Origin: Adineta vaga
Taxonomy: Eukaryota > Rotifera
Direction of reading: 5' to 3'
Assembly: GCA_021613535.1 (NCBI GenBank)
Contig: CP075493.1
Coordinates: 15,748,001-15,812,000 of the forward strand
Length of the DNA stretch: 64,000 nt
Shown: positions 34,828 to 44,462 of the stretch, in pieces
Layout: every line of letters starts with the position of its first letter
Numbering within the stretch: position 1 is the first letter of the stretch
The notes under the pieces: model-generated
What the model was told of the DNA's origin: nothing
Databases searched by the model: none
What the model saw: only the letters and a program-made list of their open reading frames with translations
Program-made: the position numbers and the translations under genes

Positions 34828-35342
34828 CACTCTATACATTACATAATGGATTATTGGAAAAGTTATTATACCCTGAAACACTGTTAATAACGATCTTTTT
34901 GTTTGTAAACTTGTATTTTCACTTTATTAAACGTTACTTTGTCACAAATATTTCATTACCAAAGGGTTTATTACAACTTTTTTTTTTATAAAGAATTTTA
35001 TGAACGAATAAGCACTACAGGAAATTATAATCTGAAAGTAATTATATTCTAATTTTTCTCTGACATTTTAAGCTGTATTTACGCCATAATTATGACATGT
35101 TTATTTGAAAAGCCTTTCCAGAACTCAAGAAGAATGTGCGTCATACTAGTTAGAATACTTAAGATTTTCTAATTGTTAAGAGAGGTTTCATGTCCCCATC
35201 GAAAAACTCAATTTTATGATCACAATTAATGTATAATTTTTTTCGTCACTCAATTTCTCTCGCAAAACTGAGGTTGTGAAAGATTTTTTAGACTTGTACA
35301 CTGTAATCTGATGGAGTTACAAGTATTGAAACAATGAGGGAT
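34828..35342. other. Spacer
   Basis: AT-rich; nothing recognised. Confidence 0.4.
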
Positions 35343-35534
35343 CTGAAAACTAGTGACGGCGCCAAGGGTGAGCTGAGGTCGGCTGAGACCACCCTGACTT
35401 AAAAACATCTTTGCAGAAAACTGATTTTTATATTACAAAAATGCACGACTTCTATAGCTGAGCCCACCCTATATATTTTTTGAATGGCTTAGCCCTCCCT
35501 AAGTGGAAATTCTAGCACTGCCGCTACTGAAAAC
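35343..35534. mobile_element. hAT-like MITE with 8-bp target duplication
   Basis: CTGAAAAC flanks at 35343-35350 and 35527-35534. The ends are TAGTGACGGCGCC and, inverted, TAGCGGCAGTGC, imperfect inverted repeats with the GTGGCGGC flavour of hAT ends. 176 bp inside, no coding capacity. The 8-bp duplication fits the hAT superfamily. Confidence 0.6.
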
Positions 35535-35849
35535 TCAAAGAAAAGGGTCATCACTAGTATTTTCCCTATAATCCTGGACATATTTTATCCGTTTTTTTTC
35601 TCGGCCAACGTCTCATTCGAAAGAGCGTACAAAACTGTATGGTTCACAAAATAGAAAGAACTGATACACTTCAGACTACATAAATATCAATATATGATAT
35701 TAAGTCGGTCAGATTTTCCAATGATTTTTTGCGAGAAATTTTCAATGATGGATAAATGCTTCTCCTCTCTCTCTTTACATAATTATAACCTAGAGTTATG
35801 CAAAGAAAAGAAAACGAGAAAAAAATGAAAAGAAAGAAGAGAAAAAGAA

Positions 35850-35851
35850 CG

Positions 35852-35879
<28 letters not shown>
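35850..35879. repeat. (TA)n microsatellite
   Basis: An uninterrupted run of TA dinucleotides about 60 bp upstream of the GPCR start. Confidence 0.9.
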
Positions 35880-35882
<3 letters not shown>

Positions 35883-35942
35883 CTACTACAGTCTTCTGTT
35901 TCATATTATATTATTAATCAACATAGATCGTTTTTCAACAAT

Positions 35943-37147
35943 ATGGAAAATACATCTGCTGTGCGCGTTCAGTTACGCGATGAAAGCTCCTTTGAAGACT
36001 ATTTCTATCCACCTCTTGCTACCAAATTTTATTTATGGGGTTATCTGTGTTTATTCATTCTTGGTTATACTGGTAATAGTGCTAGTCTAATTACATTTAC
36101 TCGGCCAATATTAAGAGCGAGTTCAACTGGTACATTATTCATTGCTTTAGCTATCTCAGATATATGTTTTTTATCTGCATTAATTTTTGATTTTATTAAG
36201 TATGGTTTACGGTTTCAACTGGATACACGCATTGATTTCAATTTTATGTGTCGCTGGCGTGAATTTCTGATGAATGCGAGTCAATTCTGTTCAGCATGGA
36301 TTCTTGTCATTATTGCCATGGATCGATGGATTCGCACACGATTTCCATACAAATCAGCTGCTATTTGCACTCAAAAGAAAGCTTTGATAGCTATAGCTAT
36401 TCTATGTAGTATCACCATAGGTCTTCATGTTATGTTCTTAACATCATTGTTTGGATCGACAGGTTTTGCGATACCATATTTTGATTGTATACCAATGTTG
36501 GGTGTATTAGATGATTTTATCAATTTTTATTATCTAACATGGCCTATTCTACAAGTAAGATACTTTCATATTGATCATTTGTTAATAAGTTCATTTCATT
36601 GATAGTCATCGATCAGTTGTCTTGCTCCTGCTGGATTAATATTAGTTTTTATTGTTGATATGTTCATCAAGATACGTCTTCAAAAAAAGGCTATACATCA
36701 ACAAGCCCATAATCAAAATCGGAATCAAACAATTAGACACAACCATCGTGTACAAAATCAATTATTTCTTCTCATGCTGTCAAATGTCATCATATTTTTC
36801 ACTACAACTGTTCAGATTGGTGTATATCGTATTCTATATGTTTATTTGGTATACGTTTCCGTTGATCTGACTATTCCATTTATCACAAGTTTAACTGTAA
36901 TTTTAACTTGGTTTTTGGGTATTAACTATTCAGTAGGTCTAATGTATTAGAGAAATAAAACTAATTTAATTCTATTTAGATAAATTTCTATGTTCATTGC
37001 TTAACTTCAACATTATTTCGTAACGAATTTAAGAAATGTTTCAGTTTTTTATGCATCTTATGTCAAAGAAGAGGTGTTCGTGTGAATATCGTTCCAACAG
37101 TCAATACAACCAGAACAAACAAAAATTTACAGAGAAAAAAACACTAA
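35943..37147 (+). CDS. Rhodopsin-family GPCR, three exons, intact
   Basis: Exons 35943-36554, 36606-36932 and 36980-37147 join in phase 0 at both introns (51 and 47 bp, donors GTAAGA and GTAGGT), giving 368 residues. TM1 has G-N-S-A; TM3 ends A-M-D-R-W, a D-R-Y variant. After TM6 the second junction rebuilds TM7 as N-Y-S | I-N-F-Y-V-H-C-L-T-S, followed by a basic, cysteine-bearing tail (F-R-N-E-F-K-K-C-F). This is the usual layout of peptide-type receptors; the ligand is unknown. The start was set at the first ATG giving a short acidic N-terminus before TM1. Without splicing the last exon would be missed. It is the best-preserved multi-exon GPCR of the window and a reference for the damaged copy at 9 kb. 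Confidence 0.85.
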
Positions 37148-37689
37148 TTGTGTTTTTAATTTTAACAATAGAATGATGAAAGTCATTTTTATTAATCCCA
37201 AATGTGGAAAACAAGAACCTTCTTTACTTTTAATTAAACATACTTTCTCAACACTTTCACATAGAATATCATATTAACAATAAATCATTCTCAAATACTA
37301 TCAATAGAAACCTAAGATTCATTATTGTTTAATTGTCAAATAAAAATCATCTAAAACAGATTGTGTTTCTTTTTCATAAAGAATAGTTATTGTTAGTGAA
37401 CGCTTAAAGAGATATTTCTGTCGAAGGAAACGAGATCTTTTTCATCTTTATGTTTTCTTCCACCGACGAAAAAAGCAAATAGTTCATGATTTTTTAAATA
37501 GTAACAAAACGGCTGTGTAAAAGAAACTTCAAAACGTCTTTCTCAATAAAAAATACCAGTAAATGAAAACAAAACTCTATTGATTGTTTGACACGCCGTC
37601 AATAGTGACAACAGACTTAGAAGTTTGTAGAGACAAGTGCAACTGCTCTCGAACGAATCAAGAAAACGTTAACGAAATCCATGTAGTTT

Positions 37690-37734
37690 AGGATGGGTTT
37701 GGGTGAAGAAGAGATACGCTGACCCACACCCTCT
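37690..37734. repeat. Telomere-like hairpin 9 (reverse orientation)
   Basis: GGATGGGTTTGGGTGAAGAAGAGATACGCTGACCCACACCCTC (in two parts: arm GGATGGGTTTGGGTG, loop AAGAAGAGATACGC, arm TGACCCACACCCTC). Reverse-complemented it shows the shared TATCTCTTCTTCACCC loop. It directly abuts the broken mariner transposase. Confidence 0.75.
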
Positions 37735-37737
37735 AGA

Positions 37738-38165
37738 TAGAAAATAAAATATTCATCGTATCTTCTTTCTGAAAGTTATTACCAACCCAATTAACGAATT
37801 TTTTTGTTTGTTTTGTTTTGTTTTGTTTTGTTCTTCTGTGAGTTTAGGTTCAATTGTCATCTTGTAGGCATAGAGATCAAGATCTTCCGTCAATATTCGA
37901 TGTGCACTCGATCTGGAAATACCATAATCTTTAGTCACACTTCTAGCTGACACCATCTTGTTTTGATCGTTATGCTGGTTTGATCAAAACGTGGAACACC
38001 TGGTAATGTTGACAGTATGATAGAACCAGTGTCACGGCTCATTTTGCACCATCTTGTGATAGTAATCAAGCCCAAAGAACCATTTAAATTCCGAAAGATT
38101 TTGTTAAGTCCATCACCATCTTCGTATTTATGAAGAACTACGTTTTGAAGATCTTTACTTTTCAT
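37738..38165 (-). pseudogene. Mariner/Tc1-type transposase N-terminal fragment
   Basis: From an ATG at 38165 the minus strand encodes K-D-L-Q-N-V-V-L-H-K-Y-E-D-G and I-T-R-W-C-K-M, a helix-turn-helix typical of Tc1/mariner transposases. A frameshift near 37960 leads to S-A-R-S-V-T-K-D-Y-G-I-S-R-S-S-A-H-R-I, the second helix-turn-helix. A TTTTG microsatellite (37804-37833) has expanded inside the gene. Coding likeness resumes as F-V-N-W-V-G-N-N-F-Q-K-E-D-T-M and stops where hairpin 9 begins, before the catalytic D-D-D/E part. A dead fragment of the DNA-binding half. Confidence 0.7.
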
Positions 38166-39960
38166 TCTATATCGAAGATAGAAGAAGTTGATATGAAATA
38201 GGAAGTATAGCTTTTTTTGTAGAGAATGAAACGATGAATCTTTTTAAAAATTGATTCCAAACGGATTAGTTTTGATGAAGATGTCAGCAAAATATGGAAA
38301 GGCCCATCCTTTCTGGAACACTCTTTATGTACCCCAATAGAATGGTTGTGCACGACTATATAGCTCATTGATTGAATCAGTAATCTAGTTGATTATCGAT
38401 CGTGCGATGAATATTGTGTTGGAATTTTCCTTGAACTCATTTTGCTCATCTCTGATAGAGTGTGTGTCATTTTTCTAAATCAGCATTTATCTTGATGTGC
38501 TGGAAATGTTTTTTCAAATAAAACGCATTGAAACTGATTCATTGAATATTTTACTCCAAAAAATATCGAATTTCATTGTTTAAATGTATCAATAGCTTTT
38601 ACAACTTGCTCATCATTATCAGACTTGTATGATGCTGCTCAAACAAATCCATCTATTATTTGTTTTACTCTTTCATTCTGGTAATCAGTGATGCGATCGG
38701 TTCGTGTTTTTGCAAAATCAAACCGAACCGAACCGCGCCGAATGAGTTTTTTTAATTATCGAACCGAACTGAACCGAAATATATTGCTCCTCCCAAATAC
38801 TAGAAGTTTCCTTTTTAAATTTCGACTAGGAGAACCATATCAGAAACATCCGTGTATTAAAATCTTTTTCAGCGCTTTTTTCGGAAACTTTGGCATCTTT
38901 TTCATAGCCAAGTTTAAAAAAGAATTAAATTTTGAGGTTAAAATGTGTTTAAAATTCAAAATTAGGTCTATAATCTCTTGAAGAAAGTTTGAACAGAACT
39001 GAAAACTTGAATATTTAAATTATTTAAAACTTATAGAACACATTAACAGTTACCTCCAAAAAAATTTAGCATTGGCAACATTAGAGGCCTTCATGAATTT
39101 CTAATATGGAAGGAGATTACAAAATTCTATGCGGTAAAGAATTATAAGTGATTCTTTGAAAAATGATTCTATTGTTGATTTCTCTAGCAATAGTGATAAA
39201 TCAAAAATTCAATCCACCTAGGTAACTAATTCGACCGCCAAACAATTTGAATTTTTTAAAAATTTTACAATAAGAGAAATCTTTATAAAGAAACAAACAG
39301 AAAATAATAACAATTACATATCTCAATTCTCAAATCTTTCCAAAGAAAACATCAAAACATTGTTAATTCTTCACTTCTACATCGTTTGTAATTGAATTAC
39401 GAGACATTCCAATTAGACGAGTATCACTATTTTAACTTCGCAGACGACATCTTTTTTGTTCTGACTCTAAGTTTCTCTGCTGCTCTTATTAATCAACGTC
39501 AACAAAATATGTGTTCACTTTACTTTTGCAAATGTCAATCCGAACCGATTCCATCACTGATGGTAATCAAGTTAAATTTTTGTTGTACGTGCGTACAACT
39601 CAATAGTTTTCGATCTATAATTACTTGTTATATTATCCATATTCTCATATGTATGTTTATTTGGTTCATCTGACACGTATAGTTCGTCAAAATGAAACCA
39701 AAGCATAAGTGTAGGTAATATTTTAGGAAGTGAGCAGATTGAGGGTGTAGCATGTACAGCTGCTACTTCATATCGAATATGTTTCTCATAACTTTTTAAA
39801 GGTTTTACTTTCAACATAATACCTAATACTTTTTGAGTAGATGTAGCTATTTGTCGAAATTTATCTCAGCAACATAATCAACTCGTTCAGTTTTACTAAT
39901 TTCATTTTTCATTCAGATTGGTCGCATATAATTTAATCTCTTCCTTTATAAAAATCAAGG
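38166..39960. other. Spacer with small repeats
   Basis: Tandem CCGAA-type words occur at 38718-38780. A plus-strand frame at 39392-39673 has several cysteines but no recognised domain. I see no supported gene. Confidence 0.4.
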
Positions 39961-40062
39961 AAGGAAAAGCGAGACTTCATTTACTTCAAAAAGTATTTGA
40001 AGTATGACTGAAGTTCAGTGAAGTAGGTGGAAGTATCGTCGAAGTCTCGCTTCTTTCCCCTT
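39961..40062. repeat. Short foldback with internal GAAGT words
   Basis: AAGGAAAAGCGAGACTTC at the left is paired by GAAGTCTCGCTTCTTTCCCC at the right. Between them GAAGT/ACTTC-type words recur several times. About 100 bp; could be a small MITE or a structured RNA. Confidence 0.5.
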
Positions 40063-40945
40063 AATAAAAATTCAAATTGTATGTAACATGAAATAACAAT
40101 CATAAATATTAGATAAAATTTAAATAAAAAAATATCTATTTATTAATTCATCGAGTAAAATACAATAACAGTAAAAATAAAATTGAATTAAATAAGATAT
40201 AAACACAATCAATAGAATCATAATAAAATAAAATAAAATATATAACGATAAAATGATTGCCTAATCTCTTGTTAAAATATCATACAAATAAATTAAATTA
40301 ATAATATATAAATAAAAATAATTAATTACTATTTGATAACAATATAATTATTAATAATTACATTAATTTTAGAGGAAAGAGCTATAGGAAATAGGTATAA
40401 AACAAGAAATAACTGCTGTAGAGATCATACTTTTCTCTATATAGTCACGTATTTATTTCTTCTTTAGGCCAAAGAATAATGAGTTTATGCATAAGTAATC
40501 ACTGTAATAAAGGAATAATAAAAGTGAGCGCCTCGTGGATTTGTATTCATTTGTGTACCTCTGATCATTTCGATATGTTACACGGACGAACAAAAATAAT
40601 CATTGTTTATAGTCGACTCTGTCTCAGTGATTGCTTATTTTTCGTTAATATAAAAAAATACGATCTATGCATCAATAATTACTGCAATGAAAAGGAACGA
40701 TAAAATACTGCGTATCGTGGTGTTTTACTCATTCTTTCTATTCACTTCCTCGTACATATAATGCATACATATATTCTTGTTCGGTTTTGAACGTCAACGA
40801 GTACTATTTGAAGGTAAATACGAATAAACTATTTAAAAATAACATACAACATCTAAATAAAATCTCTAAGTATTCCAACTTGTTGTTATTGATGAGAAGT
40901 GTGTAATTCTAAATCTCTTCTTATTGCCATTCTTCCGAACGCCAT
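40063..40945. other. AT-rich spacer with a diverged direct repeat
   Basis: AATAAAATAAAA-type low complexity lies at 40100-40340. Two loosely similar segments (about 40480-40560 and 40655-40735) share TATGCAT, AATNACTG and TCGTGG words in the same order, perhaps an old tandem duplication. Confidence 0.35.
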
Positions 40946-41001
40946 CTTGAGGGTGTGGGTGGGTGTAAACATCTCTTCTCCAACCACACCCACACCCACC
41001 C
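40946..41001. repeat. Telomere-like hairpin 10
   Basis: CTTGAGGGTGTGGGTGGGTG, loop TAAACATCTCTTCTCCAAC, arm CACACCCACACCCACC. The loop is the same, base for base, as in hairpin 12. Confidence 0.85.
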
Positions 41002-41524
41002 AGGTAGATTTATAATATCATTCCGTATCGAATGATTCGATTCTAATCGAGTGTCTTCGGCAAATAAGTACTGACGTTAAGATAGTGTGCAACTTGCAAT
41101 TTCGCCCACTAATTTTTGAGACATTGCCGCTTCAAAAAGTCTGGAAAGAAGTTTTTTTGCAAGCGAGTTTGACCGGTAAGATTTTCACAGAACGTAATAG
41201 CTGAGAATTCCCAAAGTAAGGTGAGCGCCATGGTCCCATTCTATTACTGACGTTCCGGAATGTACCAATACAGCCATTTGATTGGCACATGCAGTCAGAC
41301 ATCGAAGGAAAAAACTACCTAAAATGAATCGATATTTCAAAAGAAGTGAAAACTGAAAGACAGAAGATACTGCGCTTTTCGAGCAGCCAAAATAATGTAT
41401 TTCTGAATCAGTCTAAGTTCAGCAGTAGGTTGTTGTGGTCACCTGTTCTCTGGGAGTGTTAGCGATACTCGTTCTCATCGTCGACTTATTGAAGAAGCAG
41501 TTTACATTCTTTTCTATAGGAAAT
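41002..41524. promoter_or_regulatory. Upstream region and probable 5' UTR intron of the ankyrin-ART gene
   Basis: The ATG at 41525 follows a pyrimidine tract ending TTTTCTATAG (acceptor-like, ends 41519). The open frame before it begins on a non-ATG codon. A leader intron is therefore likely; its donor is not certain. Confidence 0.4.
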
Positions 41525-42775
41525 ATGGGAAATACAGAAACTTACAAACAGAAACCAGATGATGCCGTTTTCCACAAACCTCTGCAAGGTCAGATTAGTG
41601 AATTTTACTGGTCATGCAGAAATGGTGATCTGAAAGCAGTCCAGAATATTTTCTCTGCGAGTAATTTTAGTACAATCAATTGTCTTGAACCCAATGGAAG
41701 TACTGGTTTACATGCCGCTTCTTATTTTGGTCATTTCGATGTTGTTAAATTTCTTCTTCAACAAGGTGTTTTACGACATGAAAAAAATCTTCATGGTTTC
41801 AGTGCATACGAAGAAGCGGCGACGAATGAAATTCGTGAATTATTCCATCGTCGCTGCAACTCAGAACGCTTTTCTACCTCCACAGCTGATCACGTTCGCA
41901 GTCTGTTCAGTCCGTATGATGAACAACTATTAGATGAGAATCATGGTGCAAAAGCAAACGAATGGGTTTTGGGAGATAATGACGAGTTGAGCATTTGTTT
42001 CAACCAGGCACTTTTGAAAGTGTTGAAAACTATGGCGAAAAGGAATATGTTAGACTCGTCATCTTTCACGTTACCCGATGCCGTAGATGATAATAAATAT
42101 GTTGTCATCAATGAGGAGTACGCCGTGAGCGGGTTACACAAACTTATTGACAAGTATATCACCCCGTCACACTCGGAATACAAAAAAGCACGTGAGCTGC
42201 TTTCAAAATACGTTCAATTGAAAAATATTACCCATCTTCTACGTCTTTATACATTGGAAACACCTTTCTATCGAAATCTGGGAAGTGATGTCGACGTATT
42301 CTATCTTTTATTTCCTGTATTCATCAAATCGAAGACTTTACAAAATCGTGCGTTTCAGGGTTGTTCATACCGCGGACTGACGATGACTCAGAACGATCTG
42401 CGAGCATATAAATGGGCTTTGAAACGCCAAGGTAGTATCCCTATGACCAAGAGTTTTTGTTCAACATCGGTTGACAAAACTGTCGCGACTAGATTTATTA
42501 GGAATGTCGCTAAGGACAAAATTAGCGTTTTAATGGTATTCTATTTTGCGGAAATATGCGATACAGCCATTCACTTATTTGCTTTGTCAGCAGATCTACC
42601 TGGAATATCGGATTTTGAAGATGAACGTGAAGTTCTCGTGCTACCATTGACATCCTTTCATGTCACGAACATCGAAATTGATGAAAGAACGGGTCAACAC
42701 ACAATCCATCTTGCAAATCTTCCCCTCAAAGGAGGATTTTTTACGCTCATAAAAACGTTTCGAAAATTACGATAA
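41525..42775 (+). CDS. Ankyrin-repeat ADP-ribosyltransferase
   Basis: 416 residues in one exon. The N-terminus M-G-N-T-E-T fits an N-myristoylation signal (Gly-2, Thr-6), suggesting membrane tethering. Residues about 25-100 form one or two ankyrin repeats (G-S-T-G-L-H-A-A-S-Y-F-G-H-F-D-V-V-K). The C-terminal half is an ADP-ribosyltransferase with the R-S-E arrangement: S-Y-R-G-L near 281, S-F-C-S-T-S near 310, and E-D-E-R-E-V-L-V-L-P near 365 (E-x-E). It would transfer ADP-ribose from NAD onto protein, probably arginine, with ankyrin repeats choosing the partner. It differs from the ART genes at 12 and 60 kb in its partner domain. The start ATG lies just after a likely splice acceptor. Confidence 0.8.
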   Translation: MGNTETYKQKPDDAVFHKPLQGQISEFYWSCRNGDLKAVQNIFSASNFSTINCLEPNGSTGLHAASYFGHFDVVKFLLQQGVLRHEKNLHGFSAYEEAATNEIRELFHRRCNSERFSTSTADHVRSLFSPYDEQLLDENHGAKANEWVLGDNDELSICFNQALLKVLKTMAKRNMLDSSSFTLPDAVDDNKYVVINEEYAVSGLHKLIDKYITPSHSEYKKARELLSKYVQLKNITHLLRLYTLETPFYRNLGSDVDVFYLLFPVFIKSKTLQNRAFQGCSYRGLTMTQNDLRAYKWALKRQGSIPMTKSFCSTSVDKTVATRFIRNVAKDKISVLMVFYFAEICDTAIHLFALSADLPGISDFEDEREVLVLPLTSFHVTNIEIDERTGQHTIHLANLPLKGGFFTLIKTFRKLR

Positions 42776-42990
42776 AAACCGAACTGATCAACATTTATCA
42801 TATGCATGTCTGTTACACATGAATTTCATAAATTTGTAAGAGTAAATAAAACTGGCAACAGTCGTCGCTTATACCATCGTGTAAGAATAAACTTGTTCTA
42901 TTCTCTATGATCTCAATATTTTGACCAGCAAGGCTTTTCAAAGCGCATCTTTTTCACAATGCTTGATCTAACCTATCAAATGAGATAAAT

Positions 42991-43113
42991 CTTGAGGATG
43001 AGAATGGGTGTGAATGTTTTTCTCATATTCACGCACATTGAGTACGCACCCACACCCTCCGACACCTTCACTTACACCACACTTCTCACCTACACTCATA
43101 CCCTCAAGAATTC
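42991..43113. repeat. Telomere-like hairpin 11, enlarged
   Basis: CTTGAGGATGAGAATGGGTG opens it and CTCATACCCTCAAG closes it. The inside has further C-rich words (GCACCCACACCCTCCGACACC), as if one hairpin had inserted into another. Confidence 0.65.
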
Positions 43114-43282
43114 TCTTTCCAGTAGATTTAACGTTCGGTAAGTCACTGCAGACATATCTCTTCTATAGATGAGATAGCAAATAATGTCATCATCTTAAGA
43201 TAACAAAGTACGTGTAATACAATACTCAGTCTTTATCTTAATAAGATATTATTTATATTATAAATGAAAACAAAATTAATGT

Positions 43283-44240
43283 GTGTATCATTTTCCGACC
43301 GAAATTATCTTTGTAATATTCGAATATCTATCAAATAATGATATTATCTATGGATTTTTCGATCTAAATGAACGATTTCATAATTTAATCTTACAAAATC
43401 CATATTATCTTAATCATATAAATTACCAATTGCTCGTTAAAATACTCTTCCATCTATTGTATCACACATATTCAATCTTTACATATAAATACAAGCAATT
43501 TCTCATGTCTTTCAATTTATTTTCCAATTATAAAATTTCCAATTATATATTCATCATATGGTAACTCACGAACAAACAAAAATTATTGTTAATAGTGAAT
43601 AATCTTCATACATTAAAGATCAAACAAGATGGAAAAATTTTCAAATAAATGGATTTATGAATATAATTTTTTAGAAAAAATTTTGAATCATACAAATCAA
43701 CTACAAATATTTGAATATTCATTGGAAATGCCATCAATAAATATAAAATATTTTCAAATAAATGACAATTGACATTCCTTCACATTAAAGCTAATTTATT
43801 TTCCCGATATATTTCCAATAATTTCGTATAAACCAAATCTAAAATATTTAAACATTAACTCCCAACTATTAAGTACATATGAAAAGTCAATAACTATCAA
43901 ATTAAATCTATTATCTTTTAAATTACACTGAGTAGCAAATTCTCTCTAATAAATTTTGATAATATTCGATTAAATAATCGTATATAAAATTTGGTCCACA
44001 TTCTTCTATTAATTCCAATGAAATCGATGATGAACAAGATATATCTGTATCTATTCGAAAAAAGTCATTGTCGTTTTTTAAGAAGTTACAACTGTTTTTC
44101 TTCCAGAAAAAATAAATAGAAATTTATATTATATAGAATGGAGATATCAAAACGATCGCAATGATAGAGATGTGATCTACTAATTTTTCGATAAGTCGAG
44201 ACATAATAACCGTTTTTTCATGATTATTCTTCGCGAATGT
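43283..44240 (+). pseudogene. F-box protein pseudogene
   Basis: The frame at 43283 starts with an F-box motif (F-P-T-E-I-I-F-V-I-F-E-Y-L-S) but lacks an ATG. After 43564 it is broken; pieces in changing frames continue (F-P-D-I-F-P-I-I-S-Y-K-P-N-L-K-Y-L-N-I), resembling the leucine-rich C-terminal part, with several stops. F-box proteins normally feed substrates to SCF ubiquitin ligases; this copy cannot. Similar to the relic at 58.4-59.3 kb on the opposite strand. Confidence 0.6.
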
Positions 44241-44316
44241 GTTTAACTAATTCAGAGGTAAATGAGTGATAAGATGAATTCAATTATATTGAAATCGTGT
44301 CCCTTGTGACAATACA

Positions 44317-44377
44317 TCTTGAGGGTGTGAGTGGGTGTAAACATCTCTTCTCCAACCACATTCACACCCTCAAGATG
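44317..44377. repeat. Telomere-like hairpin 12
   Basis: CATCTTGAGGGTGTGAGTGG, loop TAAACATCTCTTCTCCAAC, arm CACATTCACACCCTCAAGATG. A nearly perfect palindrome, about 85 bp beyond the DUF389 stop codon. Shares its loop with hairpin 10. Confidence 0.85.
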
Positions 44378-44462
44378 TTTCGATATTATATTTTATTCAT
44401 TAGAAAGATGTATATGTACTTTACAAAATGAAACAACATAGTAAAACATTTTTATTTTCTTA

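Noticed and set aside
35671-35904. Frame with repeated Tyr-Ile
   Set aside because: Produced by the (TA)n microsatellite.
38718-38780. CCGAA words considered as another telomeric variant
   Set aside because: Only a few irregular copies, no inverted partner, and no resemblance to the hairpin family.
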